64,000 nt of DNA, taken from the NCBI GenBank assembly GCA_946965045.2, contig OX337228.1:5208001-5272000 (forward strand). The letters are read 5' to 3'. The notes beneath the pieces were generated by a model. It was not told the origin of the DNA, searched no databases, and saw nothing but the letters and a program-made list of their open reading frames with translations. This DNA comes from Epithemia pelagica (taxonomy: Eukaryota; Bacillariophyta; Bacillariophyceae; Surirellales; Surirellaceae). A program made the translations under genes and the position numbers. Positions 48,202-58,101 of the stretch are shown piece by piece (positions within the stretch are counted from its first letter, which is position 1; each line of letters begins with the position of its first letter).

Positions 48202-51200
48202 TCATGATTCCGACTGAAGCAGCTTTTGGTGTCGTAGTTCATCAAGTCGGGGGTACTTCTCCTCTTGGATAGCGAACATCGATAGAAGTGCCACCCGCTC
48301 AGAGTCACGCAAGGCCTTGTGCTTGTTGCCTTTGTAGGATTTGGGGGCTTCTTGATCACCCCCCTCACCATTTCTCCTGTTCACGTTCCGTTGTACCGCT
48401 TTTGTGACCGCAACAAGCCTGTCTTGCACTGCGTCATTCTTTGTCATCACCTCCAACTGAGCTACAACTTGCCCCTTTGTTGAATGGTTTAGAGACTTCA
48501 TGCGGCTTTCCATCTGCGCCCCAGTCTGATGGGCGCGCTCGCCTTCATCTTCACCCAAATCACCGATTCCGCCGTACCGTTTCACTGCGTCAAGTGCATG
48601 GTCTTCCAAAATGTGCATCTTGGGTGAAATTGGGATGTCGAGTGCTCGCCATACCGAAGAAGCATGCTTCAAATGATGCTCTAAGTGGAGCACCTGTTGT
48701 GGCGTGATGTGATTCCGAGGCGTCTGCAAAATAGAAAAAGTGGCATCGAGATGCCCCATCAATCGTTCATAGGCATCAATCACCCTTTTGATTGTCGCAT
48801 TATCCACCCATTTCTGTTCGTCCGGGAGGTCCCGGACGTAGACCCAAATCTCTTCGAAGATAAACTTCCGATCAACCAACACTGTGCTGCAGGGGTTGCC
48901 TTGCAGAGCACCCCCATGAAACGCTGCCCTGTCAATTCCATGGGCACGCTCGATCTCTTCGAACTTGCGATAGACTGGTTGTCCATGCTTTCGTGAGTTC
49001 TCAGGGACACTCTTCTCTTTGTCCCATTCAAGTTTTGCTTCTTTAACCAACTTTGCCCTTGCCTTCCGCTCACCATCCTTCTCCTTCAGGCTTTGTTTCA
49101 ACAAAGCAATCTCAGCTGCAATGTGCTCATCCGGAACCTGTTGTTGTTGTTGTTGTTGTTTTTCCTGTTTCTGCCGCGTGATTTCCATCAGCTCGCTCAC
49201 CACTTGTTCTTCTTCCTTTTTCCGTCTGAGCCATTCCGTTTCAAGATCGATCCAGGCTGCTGTGTAGATCTCACAGGCAGCCTGGAGATCACTGTACAAA
49301 CAATCTAGAGCCTTGTTCACAACGCCCAACTTGATGTGGAGAACAGGCATTGACACATGACACACATCCACGGCAGTAAGCAAAGGCACATTTTTTATTC
49401 CCTTTCGCAGGGCACCCTTTGCATTCTCATCGAGCGTTTTGTTGTATTCAAGCTGGGCCTTCATTGTTGCAAGCGACCACTTTGTGCCTCGAGCATGACT
49501 AAGTGGCTGCCATTCTGCCTTTGTCAGCTGACAAAAGGCACACCAGCAGCTAGACATGCCTTCTCGCCCATAGTTGGTCATAATTTGGGCTAGGTCTCCT
49601 GCCAAGAACACTTCTACTGGGAGTCCTCCATAGAAGCGTGTGTCGCTAGGTTGGTCAGGACGTGACCCCGCAAGCCTTGAGTAGTACCACTCTTCATTTT
49701 CATTTAGTTGGGCTCGCTTCCACACGTCGATACCGCCTTTCTCTGTCAACTGACTTAGCGCACTGTCTAGTTTTGGCATGTAGGTGCTTTTCAGGATCTC
49801 GTAGGTGTCCTTCTTGCACCTAGCATCTGCTAGACTGTAGGAGTCTTTGTGTTCCGTCCACTTATTTGAGCTAGGGTCATGTTTCCGACAAATTAAGACC
49901 GCATGGGCACAAGAGAAGCCTTTCCCATGGTCGGCCGACACAACCATATCAAAAGAGGTCCAATGCTGTCGAGTGTCAGCTCGATTAAACACAGTATCGC
50001 AAAAGTAAAGCAATACCTGTGTCGCATCTCGCACACTCCATTCGATTGACTCGTTGTTTAATTGTAGCGTATTGCATTCCGGTGCCACAGCCTTCTTAGT
50101 TACTAGGACTCTCTTTAGCTCATCAGGTGAGCTAACCAGGGGACATCCGAACCAGTACTTGAGGTGACGTGCAATCAGTCTTGCCTGCGAGTAGTTTATG
50201 TTTGCGTCCGACCACATGGCAAACGTTGCAACCGGGTCCATTGCAACGCACGCAAACTTTTGTTGTTTCACTGCCTCCTTGACCCCATTCGGAAATCTCT
50301 TGCCGAGATGGGCAAAGAGATTCTTTGCCGTATACTCCATGTCGGTCAGCTCCTCTTCTTGCCCCTCCTCTAACTGATCCTCCTCTAGCTCATCTACCTC
50401 GTCATTTCGCACATCTGTACTCGGCTTCAACACCTTCCGCGGCCTGTCGTTTTGTTTCACGAGTGCTTCCAAGACTTGATCAATCCACTTGAAGTGTCTG
50501 TCTTGCTCATGGAAGCTTTTCAAATTGGTAGATTTTGGTATCCGAACCAAAGATACCATCCTACCGTTTGACATCCGGGTCGTGAGCACATCGTGCTTTC
50601 TTCGCTTGTCAGATAGAGTGACAAGGTCTCGCACAAGATCACTAACCACGCGTTTGTTTGTTGTGTCAATTCCATAGGCATGCAACGTAGGTGTGCTCAA
50701 TTTTTGATTGGGGGTCATAAAACTTTGAACCCCCAACATTTCGCCTCTTTCTTTCTCGTTGTGTTCATACAGTACTTTCATGACGGAGGCGAGGGCACCA
50801 GCAAGATCTTGCTCCTCAAAAGATTCGGATTCCAAAAAGTATTCTTCCATCACATCGAAGAACTCCGGCTTGAAGACTTTCGGAAACAAATGGCAAATCA
50901 GCTGTTGCTTGATGAGTTGATTCCGGCTCACGTGCTGCTTGTTGTTGTTCTGGTTGGTAGCAGGTGTGGTGATCTTTGAATTGTTCTCCATTCTCATCGC
51001 TCGTTTTCTTTCATTCTCCAATGTCTCACTGGAGAGAGAAACTCGCTTTTGCGTCCTCTTGTCATCAGCAGCTGCTCCTCTTGGCCTCTTCAGGATGCTA
51101 CTTCTGCGCCGCCTTGGAGATGGGGTTTTTATCAGCGTTGCTGGATTCGTAGTCGTCCCCGTAGAACTGTCACCAGCTTGTTTTGTTGTTGCATTCAGAA

Positions 51201-51621
51201 GCAGCTTTTTTGTTTGTACTGCAATGGATTTGGTATTTTGAATCGATGGCTTGGTGAAATTTCGGAAGACATAAAGTGGACTTGCACTCGTTTTGTCGCA
51301 ACCCACTTCAAGGAAATGTCGCCGTTGCTCATTTCCATACCTGCTTTTCGTGAGCGCTGTGATGTCTCGTAGGTGAAACCGGTCTAGGAAGGTTTCAATT
51401 TTCCTCTCTTGAACTCTCCACGACGAGGATGTTGATTCGTTCGTTGTTGCCACTCGTGACACCCATCCGACAACACTCAATAGGCACATTAGGGACTCCG
51501 TAGAGATCCCAAGTAGATTAGCGAGACTGTTCTCATCGCTTTCACCTACATTTATGCCATACCACCATGGCCTATTGGCCGAACCAATTTCACGGATCAA
51601 CTTTGCGAGTGCTTCGTCCAT
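48202..51621 (-). CDS. putative DDE-type transposase-like protein, 1139 aa
   Basis: A single long exon from the ATG at 51621 (MDEALAKLIREIGS). The N-terminal 400 residues are basic and Ser/Thr/Asn-rich. From about residue 555 there is a pattern typical of RNase H-like transposases: a first Asp in DMVVSADHGKGF (about 559), a second in FLAGDLAQIMTNYGREG (about 674) followed by SSCWCAFCQL, a Cys pair, then a long helical insert with a Gln run (about 825), then PKMHILEDHALDAV and DEGERAHQTG (about 1000-1020), offering the final Glu. I recall similar GDL...WCxxC proteins scattered in algal and oomycete repeats, but cannot name a superfamily. The motif placement is inference. It is intact and therefore possibly recent. 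Confidence 0.6.
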   Translation of the reverse strand: MDEALAKLIREIGSANRPWWYGINVGESDENSLANLLGISTESLMCLLSVVGWVSRVATTNESTSSSWRVQERKIETFLDRFHLRDITALTKSRYGNEQRRHFLEVGCDKTSASPLYVFRNFTKPSIQNTKSIAVQTKKLLLNATTKQAGDSSTGTTTNPATLIKTPSPRRRRSSILKRPRGAAADDKRTQKRVSLSSETLENERKRAMRMENNSKITTPATNQNNNKQHVSRNQLIKQQLICHLFPKVFKPEFFDVMEEYFLESESFEEQDLAGALASVMKVLYEHNEKERGEMLGVQSFMTPNQKLSTPTLHAYGIDTTNKRVVSDLVRDLVTLSDKRRKHDVLTTRMSNGRMVSLVRIPKSTNLKSFHEQDRHFKWIDQVLEALVKQNDRPRKVLKPSTDVRNDEVDELEEDQLEEGQEEELTDMEYTAKNLFAHLGKRFPNGVKEAVKQQKFACVAMDPVATFAMWSDANINYSQARLIARHLKYWFGCPLVSSPDELKRVLVTKKAVAPECNTLQLNNESIEWSVRDATQVLLYFCDTVFNRADTRQHWTSFDMVVSADHGKGFSCAHAVLICRKHDPSSNKWTEHKDSYSLADARCKKDTYEILKSTYMPKLDSALSQLTEKGGIDVWKRAQLNENEEWYYSRLAGSRPDQPSDTRFYGGLPVEVFLAGDLAQIMTNYGREGMSSCWCAFCQLTKAEWQPLSHARGTKWSLATMKAQLEYNKTLDENAKGALRKGIKNVPLLTAVDVCHVSMPVLHIKLGVVNKALDCLYSDLQAACEIYTAAWIDLETEWLRRKKEEEQVVSELMEITRQKQEKQQQQQQQVPDEHIAAEIALLKQSLKEKDGERKARAKLVKEAKLEWDKEKSVPENSRKHGQPVYRKFEEIERAHGIDRAAFHGGALQGNPCSTVLVDRKFIFEEIWVYVRDLPDEQKWVDNATIKRVIDAYERLMGHLDATFSILQTPRNHITPQQVLHLEHHLKHASSVWRALDIPISPKMHILEDHALDAVKRYGGIGDLGEDEGERAHQTGAQMESRMKSLNHSTKGQVVAQLEVMTKNDAVQDRLVAVTKAVQRNVNRRNGEGGDQEAPKSYKGNKHKALRDSERVALLSMFAIQEEKYPRLDELRHQKLLQSES

Positions 51622-52426
51622 GACGATCCAAGTTGTTGGAGGCTACTACTCCAGCGGAAGATGGCAAAAATAGTGCAATCGCGAACACTTTCTAGGGTAT
51701 TATGGACAACTATCATCTGAATGAAGCTGTGCAATATGTTCGCGATTGGAGAACTACATCCCGCGGTATCATCATCGTTGATGCGCAAATCACGAGTTCT
51801 GCACTTCAAAAAATGGAACGAGATACGATACACACATGGGCACGTGTGGAGGGTCGGCCGGCGAAGACCTACAACCTAGAGACCAAGACCAAGTGAATAC
51901 TGTAGGCATAATATTACAATACAAAATCGGCTCCTTGTCGAACGTGTCTGGTCGGGACGGCGAAAAAGGCACGTGTTAGCGAACACGGAGGGATCCGAGC
52001 TGCTCGTAACGAACAGTTATCCGTCGTTTTGTCATGCGAGTGTGCTTCAACGGATAGAATGACAGACGATTGTCGGATCCACAAATCCGCAATCCACAAT
52101 CCACACACTCCATATACGACGGCAACAACGACAGCTCTACGATCTACGAAGAAGAAAGACAATCTTTCTCATCCCCGATTCGGTTGCAGTAGCGTCTGTT
52201 CTACTTGGCATTCTCTCGTCTCCTTGAGTACGACGACAACGATGATAAGACGAGTCCCCTCCATTAGACCGCTCTTGTCTGACCTCCATCTTGTGGGGTT
52301 CGTTGGATCAAATCTCCAAACGTTACAATTCATGTTGGATTTTGATTTTGTGGCTCTACGAAGAAGTGGACGACCATCCTCGGCCATCATGGTATATTTG
52401 GTACAATCGGCTTGAATAGTAGTACC
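51622..52426. other. non-coding stretch with one marginal ORF, about 800 bp
   Basis: Contains a 64-codon plus ORF at 51702-51896 (MDNYHLNEAVQYVRDW) that is too short to call with confidence. Otherwise no ORF is supported. It is the 5' flank of the DDE-like gene. Confidence 0.4.
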
Positions 52427-52921
52427 ATGGACCAGCAGCAGGAGGCAATGGCCGGTGATTGTTCTTTCCCTTGTTACAAGAACGACAAGACATCACTCCT
52501 CGACGACCAACGTGTCTCGTTCCATGAACCTGTCTCGATCTCGCGCGAACCAAAAAGAAAAAGAAGAGAGAAGAAGTGCTACAGTGACTGGAGTGAAACC
52601 GTGCGCGATAGAGCTTTGTGTGGTCGACAAATGAAGAAAGAAGAAGAAGTACCATGGGGGTCGGACTCCATGGGGTCTGGCTGTTCATCCAACCAGTCAG
52701 CCACGAACGACTTGCGACATGACAGAACGAATCTCCACAATGCAATGAGGAGCCACTTTGCGTTGGTATCAAACTGTCTCCCAGCTCGCGTCTGTGCCAG
52801 CTGGGAGATGCCTGCCTTGTTTGACTTCGTCCAGGTCATTTCAGACTTGAATCCAATCGCTCTGAAATGCACAGATGGTCGTCTCTGGGATAATGTTTTC
52901 CCTCTATATATCATGGACTAG
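52427..52921 (+). CDS. hypothetical protein, possible fragment
   Basis: A 164-aa ORF from the ATG at 52427 (MDQQQEAMAGDC). The segment RVSFHEPVSISREPKRKRRE followed by CYSDWSETVRDRAL resembles a short motif common in diatom proteins, where a VxF...V block is followed by a basic stretch and a YSxxE block. The C-terminal part has no recognisable fold. It may be a degraded host gene or an element cargo gene. The minus strand also has a 138-codon ORF here, without any supporting pattern. Confidence 0.4.
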   Translation: MDQQQEAMAGDCSFPCYKNDKTSLLDDQRVSFHEPVSISREPKRKRREKKCYSDWSETVRDRALCGRQMKKEEEVPWGSDSMGSGCSSNQSATNDLRHDRTNLHNAMRSHFALVSNCLPARVCASWEMPALFDFVQVISDLNPIALKCTDGRLWDNVFPLYIMD

Positions 52922-53164
52922 TGGCTCTGTAAAATGTGTTGTGTTTCCATCACCCGTGCCTTGCATCAGAGTATCTCCTCTACATAGCACAACTACGGAT
53001 AATGTATTGAGGCTACGGACATGATAAAAAAAGTGTTTTTGCTAGTTTTCACAAAATTGCATTCGTGCTAATGGGATTGTGGTTTCATTCATTTATTAGT
53101 TTGAAGTCATGAGGGTCGACCTGGTTACTTCGGCCAATCGATCGTCCGTCATGGTGCTGCGTTC

Positions 53165-53413
53165 CTACACGTACACGTGTTCTGTCCAGGGTTCCAACCA
53201 CACCACGTTTAGTCCATTCCTTTTGCTTTTACGATAACAATGGAAATTTGAGTTTGGAGCAACGCGTGGATCATTTTCTTCTACAAGCTGGGCACTCCCA
53301 GCTACATCACCACTAGCAACACCTCTGGCAACACCACCACCTGCATCAGATTGAGTTAGTTGTTGAGAGGCTTGGCTGTACTGTGTGACAATAGGGACAG
53401 AAGAGGTGCTCAT
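53165..53413 (-). CDS. small hypothetical, weakly supported
   Basis: An 82-aa ORF from the ATG at 53413 (MSTSSVPIVTQYSQAS). A Gly/Ala/Val repeat (GGGVARGVASGDVAG) occupies the middle. The end (NSNFHCYRKSKRNGLNVVWL) could be a remnant of a longer protein. No family recognised. It lies near the right edge of the accessory island. Confidence 0.25.
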   Translation of the reverse strand: MSTSSVPIVTQYSQASQQLTQSDAGGGVARGVASGDVAGSAQLVEENDPRVAPNSNFHCYRKSKRNGLNVVWLEPWTEHVYV

Positions 53414-53517
53414 GATGATGGTCGAACGTCGAACCCAACAAAAAGCTTTTTGTTGCTCTGTGTAGCATTGGCTCCCTCGCAGCCCTTGCATGCCCGCAGT
53501 GACTTGCACGCAATTTT

Positions 53518-53569
53518 TGCGAGTGCCCGCGCTAAATTTTTAAATTTGGAGTCCCCCCTCGCACTCGCA
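53518..53569. repeat. hairpin sharing the tgcgagtgc 9-mer (right edge of island)
   Basis: tgcgagtgc at 53518-53526 and its exact complement gcactcgca at 53561-53569 enclose an AT-rich loop with ctaaatttttaaattt. The same 9-mer forms the core of the hairpin at 42150-42181, about 11.4 kb away. Confidence 0.65.
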
Positions 53570-54364
53570 CCTGCCCTCGCACCAAAAAGTAGCCTGATAA
53601 GTTACCGTCTTAGACCTCTCTAGTACCACATAATTGAACCGCCACGGCGGTAGGACGGCTGAGTTCAGTATTGAGTAGTCCCAGGAGTACGTAGAAAGTA
53701 TACAAGACAGGTAGTAGTATAGTTTATGTCAAATCAAACGTGTCTGTCATCTAGCGGGCAATGGAACGAGCACGACGAAGTCGTAGTGGTGGACGTGTCC
53801 TGACTTGTTGTCAATGCACGGGAAAGCCCACAAAGTCCAATTTTTCCAAGACGGAATTCAACACGGTCGGTTCCACGGCAATGACACCATCGGTTTCATC
53901 CAATTGAGGATGTTCTATAGTTGTAGCAAGAAATACCAAAGTCCAACCGTGCACGAAATGGGGGAATCATTAGGGTGCACCAACCAACAAAAGTTCCTCA
54001 TGGTGTCGTCTCCAGTTGCAACGGAGCCGGTAGAATCTCTCACTGCAGACCATCTCCGAGCAGCATCAACGACCTACGTCATACTCTCCTACCATTCATG
54101 GACACCTTGGAGTTGCACATCTCATTTACTGGAATGATTTTTCGACAATGCAAGCCACTCGTGTATAGGTATAGCGATTAAACGCTTTTCATTCAGTTCC
54201 ATGATTTACAGTGTAGCTAAAGATGGACACAATGTCCGTTTTGTACGAGCGTATATAATGGCCGTGATGTAGTTTCCGGGCTCTTGGCCGTGCAACCAGT
54301 TGTACATTTCGACTGCCATCCTGCCCTTTATCACAATGACAATCATGTATTGGTCAACATTCGT
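53570..54364. other. intergenic, about 800 bp
   Basis: Between the hairpin and the intact kelch gene's 3' end. A plus ORF at 53805-54137 and a shorter one at 53760 (MERARRSRSGGRV, with CCQC) could be remnants of a broken gene, but no family is supported. Confidence 0.4.
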
Positions 54365-55429
54365 TCAAGAGTCGACATCTCTATTGCCCGATCTTTCCAG
54401 AGAATGAATCCATCCGTACGGCTCCTGCTCACAGAGCTGACGAAAACACCACGTATTCTTGTCCATGAGTCGTAATATCGCACAGGATGGATTATGCCAT
54501 CCACCAATCACGGCAACTTTATTGGCAACAGTCACCATACTGCAGTTACCACGGTCATTGCGGAATGGTGGGAGATTCCACATTCGGTTGTGATGCGTAT
54601 CCAAGATTTCCACGGTGCGATGGTCTCCTGCCAACACCAGACACGATCCCACGGTAACCACTGCACAAGAACTATGTGGGTCGGAAAGTGCCAGATGGGA
54701 ATGAGTTGTCCAGCCCGACAAGGAGGAAATGAATGTGGACAGAGTGTCGTGTCTCTCTTCATTGTCACTAGGCTGTCCAAAGGTCAAATACTCTACTGTC
54801 GAGCCTCCAACGACAAAGATGCGGTGGCCAACGACCGCACTGGCACACCATCGTCGTTGAACGTTCATATTTGGCCCCGCAATGACACTGTGGTCACTGG
54901 TATCCAGAATATCCATCGACGACAAGCTTTGACTTGAGTTCCATCCGCCCATTACCACGATATACCGATTGTGAACCGTAACAAAACAACATCCATATCG
55001 TCCCGTTGATAATCGACAAGTCAAAGTAGTCCAATGACTCTCATGCGTGCTGGTTGATGTCGAAGATTGTTGTAGCAAATCGTTGGCATTAATTTGTTCC
55101 ATACAATCCAGAGTGTTTCCATTATATCCTCCCATCACGTAGACGCTGCCATTGCACACAACAGCAGCATGTCTATAACGTTTCTGGTTCATAGGCGGTC
55201 CTTCTTGCCACTGTTTTTCTGGTTCTGCCAAATTCAGTATAAGAGCGGAATTGGTGGCACCTTCTTGTTTCAGGCCTCCCATCACGACGACCGTATGATC
55301 CAGTACGACCGTAGCATGACGCTCTCGCCATCCATCTACAAGAGGAAGCCAGTCATCCTCATTCCATCTTGGTGTCTTGTCCAGCAGGACAAGGCCCGAC
55401 TGCCATGCTTGTTCTTGCAGTGATGTCAT
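54365..55429 (-). CDS. kelch-repeat protein
   Basis: A single-exon 354-aa protein from the ATG at 55429 (MTSLQEQAWQSG). At least five kelch blades are visible, each with a hydrophobic strand, a GG pair and a following Trp or Tyr: TVVVMGGLKQ, SVYVMGGYNG, YIVVMGGWNSS, RIFVVGGSTVEY and KVAVIGGWHNP, plus a weaker SCLVLAGDHR. The whole length is a beta-propeller, with no BTB, F-box or signal peptide. Kelch propellers mediate protein contacts; a specific function cannot be inferred. A broken paralogue lies about 850 bp upstream on the same strand. Confidence 0.88.
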   Translation of the reverse strand: MTSLQEQAWQSGLVLLDKTPRWNEDDWLPLVDGWRERHATVVLDHTVVVMGGLKQEGATNSALILNLAEPEKQWQEGPPMNQKRYRHAAVVCNGSVYVMGGYNGNTLDCMEQINANDLLQQSSTSTSTHESHWTTLTCRLSTGRYGCCFVTVHNRYIVVMGGWNSSQSLSSMDILDTSDHSVIAGPNMNVQRRWCASAVVGHRIFVVGGSTVEYLTFGQPSDNEERHDTLSTFISSLSGWTTHSHLALSDPHSSCAVVTVGSCLVLAGDHRTVEILDTHHNRMWNLPPFRNDRGNCSMVTVANKVAVIGGWHNPSCAILRLMDKNTWCFRQLCEQEPYGWIHSLERSGNRDVDS

Positions 55430-56279
55430 GCTCACCGTTCCAAACGTTGACTGCAGAATTTATGAGGATCGAGACACTGACTTGTTTGAGGTTCTTGGGT
55501 TTGCTGCTGAGGACTGGAATCACGACTGACTTGACGAAATGGATGGACCGTTATAAACCGAAACACGAGCAATGGGTAGCTTTCGTAGCGAGTCCGGAGT
55601 CAACTCCTCCACACATCTATTCATTCCAAATACCGTGGAAGTGACTGGATATCGAAATAAGATTCTCACGGTGATGCAAACAACCACTGACTGTGGTATC
55701 CTCACACGACTCGCAGAACCAGAATGGCAGGATGCCACTTGCCATAGGCGATAAAGTACACTGTAGTGTCGTGTTCCAACAATTATGCAATGCAAAGCCT
55801 CCACAGTCTGTCTGGTTGTTGGTTCCCAACGAAAATGCAACGACACTGCACAGGCCGTGAATGGCATGTCGGCCGTAGTTCGTGGTCCAGGGTGATTCGA
55901 CCTGTTGTTGTTGCTGATCGTTGGTGCAATGCCTCAGTGTCCTGAATGACTGTGCTGTCTGGTACTTCTGGTCGGGGCATTTGTGTTTTCCATTTCCTCC
56001 GATTCCTTGTCATCCTGCAATTTTCGTCATGGGTCGTCCTATTAGTGTCGTGGTGTGCCTCCCTGCGACTTTCAATTTGTAGTTTGTAGAACCCCAGCAA
56101 TACAAAGGACCAGGGCCCTCCTGCTACCGTGTCACGACATGTCTTGCTCATACGGTGCATGCAAACGGTAACAACACGACGACGGTTTGTCTCTTGTTGC
56201 CTGTTGTTGTTGTTCGTGTCGTCCTTTTAAAGTATCGGGATCATTGAGTACGACTGTATCATGGCGAGAAGGACGACAA
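55430..56279. other. spacer between kelch copies, about 850 bp
   Basis: Separates the intact kelch gene from the frameshifted copy. ORFs up to 125 codons exist on the minus strand without kelch or other motifs. Promoter of the intact copy is expected here. Confidence 0.45.
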
Positions 56280-57188
56280 TCATTGCGGTGTCTCGTCCAA
56301 TGTATTCTTGTCCACGATTCCAAATGTCGCGCAGGATGGATTGACAACTCCACCAATCACGGCAACTTGATTGGCAACAGTCACCATAGTGCAGTCTTTA
56401 CGGCCATATTCGAATGGTGGGAGATTCCAGACGCGGTTGCGCTTCGTGTCCAAGACTTCCACGGTTTGATGACTTCCTCCCGCCACCACCAGACAGGATC
56501 CCATGTTAACCACTGCACAAGACAGTCGTGGGTCGGAAAGTGCCAGATCGGAATGAGTTGTCCAGCCCGAAAAGGATGAAATGAATGGAGGCAGAGTGTC
56601 ATTTCTCTCCTCATTGACACTAGGCGTTCCAAAGTCCAAATACTCTACTGTCGAGCCTCCAACGACAAAGATACGGTGGCCAACGACCGCACTGGCACAC
56701 CATACTCGTGGAACGTTCATATTTGGCCCCACAATGAGAGTTTCGTTGCTGGTATCAATGATATCCACCGACTTTAGGACTGTCCCACAGTTGTGTCCGC
56801 CCATTACCACGATGTGTGAACTGCAACAGCACAACATCCTGTTCGTTCCGTTGATAAGCGACAATTTAATGTCGTCCAATGGCTCTCGTGTGCGTTGCTT
56901 GTTGCTAAAGACGATTGCAGCAAATCGTTGGCATCAATCCGTTCGATACAAGTGTTTCCATTGTATCCTCCCATCACGTATATGCCTCCGTTGCAGACAA
57001 CAGCGGCACGTCCAGAACGTCTCTTGTTCATGGATGGGCGGCCCTTGTCGCCACTGCTTGTTTCGTTCTGTTAAATTCAATACAAGAACGGATTTGGTGG
57101 CACAATTGTTTTGTTGACATCCGCCCAACACGACGACCGTATGATCATTTGCACCAAGATCATACAAAACCCGAGCAAAAAACTTCAT
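56280..57188 (-). pseudogene. kelch-repeat paralogue broken by two frameshifts
   Basis: Homologous to the gene at 54365-55429 over nearly its whole length but split in three frames. Segment 1 begins at an ATG at 57188 and matches through QGPP. There a 4-nt insertion near 57030-57040 shifts the frame. Segment 2 (MNKRRSGRAAVVCNGGIYVM ...) continues to about 56835. There a 7-nt deletion relative to the intact copy shifts it again. Segment 3 carries SHIVVMGGHN, RIFVVGGSTVEY and QVAVIGGVVNP to a stop at 56280. Blades are otherwise well preserved, so the decay is fairly recent. An alternative would be introns at both breaks, but no GT-AG pair fits such short gaps. Confidence 0.85.
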
Positions 57189-58101
57189 AATTCATAACGT
57201 CATTCCAAACTGCTCATACGAGCTCTCCAGTACAAAAGTCTCGTTCAAGTCGTATGATGATGGTTGGGAAGGCTACACTAATATAAATGAACCGTCAAGG
57301 GCCAACCCATACTCACATGTTATGCGGTTGGAGGCGCAGGTGCAGATCATACCATGACTCACCATCAAAATATACATGACTGTGGAGGCCTCCAATATAT
57401 TTAACCGTTTGAGCAACCGTCATTTCTAGTCATTTCTACTTTTTGGTTCATTGTCCATGCGTTTTTGGTACAGCTGGTCATTCTGGAATTTCCAACCCCA
57501 GACCCCAAGACTAACATCCTAATCCCGTTCATACTGAACTCAGTCGAATGGGAGTATGTTACAACAGGAAGCTATTTTCATTCTTCGTCCTCACTTTTGG
57601 ACTACTCCTAAGTAGAATTCTCTTTTCCTTAACAGTCATTCCCATTCATGCAATCAGATGACCTTGGAGAGCTAGAAGTCTCATATACCCGAATAGAGAG
57701 TTATTAGCGGAACTGCCTACCTTTATGCGAGATCACCAGTCGAACAAGAGAAGACGGGACAATATTAAATCAAGAACGTGCGGTAAAGATCATCTTCTGA
57801 AGACTTCTGTAGTTTGGTTTTGTTGGACCTGGTGTATGAACACAATACTCGATACTTTTCGTGAGAGACAAGAAACTCAACGGCAATCACATGTTGGGTA
57901 ATGGAGGAAACTTTTATGGGAGTCAGAAGACAATGCCACGTGAAACTTCATGACATGTAACTGTTATAACCCATTGCTTATTCTGATACTAGAACGCCAG
58001 ATTTATCTTCATATCTTGGTTTCACTCAAAGTAACAGGGCGACTAGGTGGTATTAGAAGCTATAAGATCGCGGAACGGACAGGTACGACCTGAATGGTAT
58101 G
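57189..58101. other. intergenic, about 910 bp
   Basis: AT-richer sequence between the kelch pseudogene and the next gene's 3' end. No ORF over 60 codons with support, no repeats recognised apart from an actcctaagtag motif near 57602. Confidence 0.5.

Noticed and set aside
53760-54137. Plus-strand ORFs with a CCQC start, possible zinc-finger remnant
   Set aside because: Too short and frame-broken; no conserved block could be followed.
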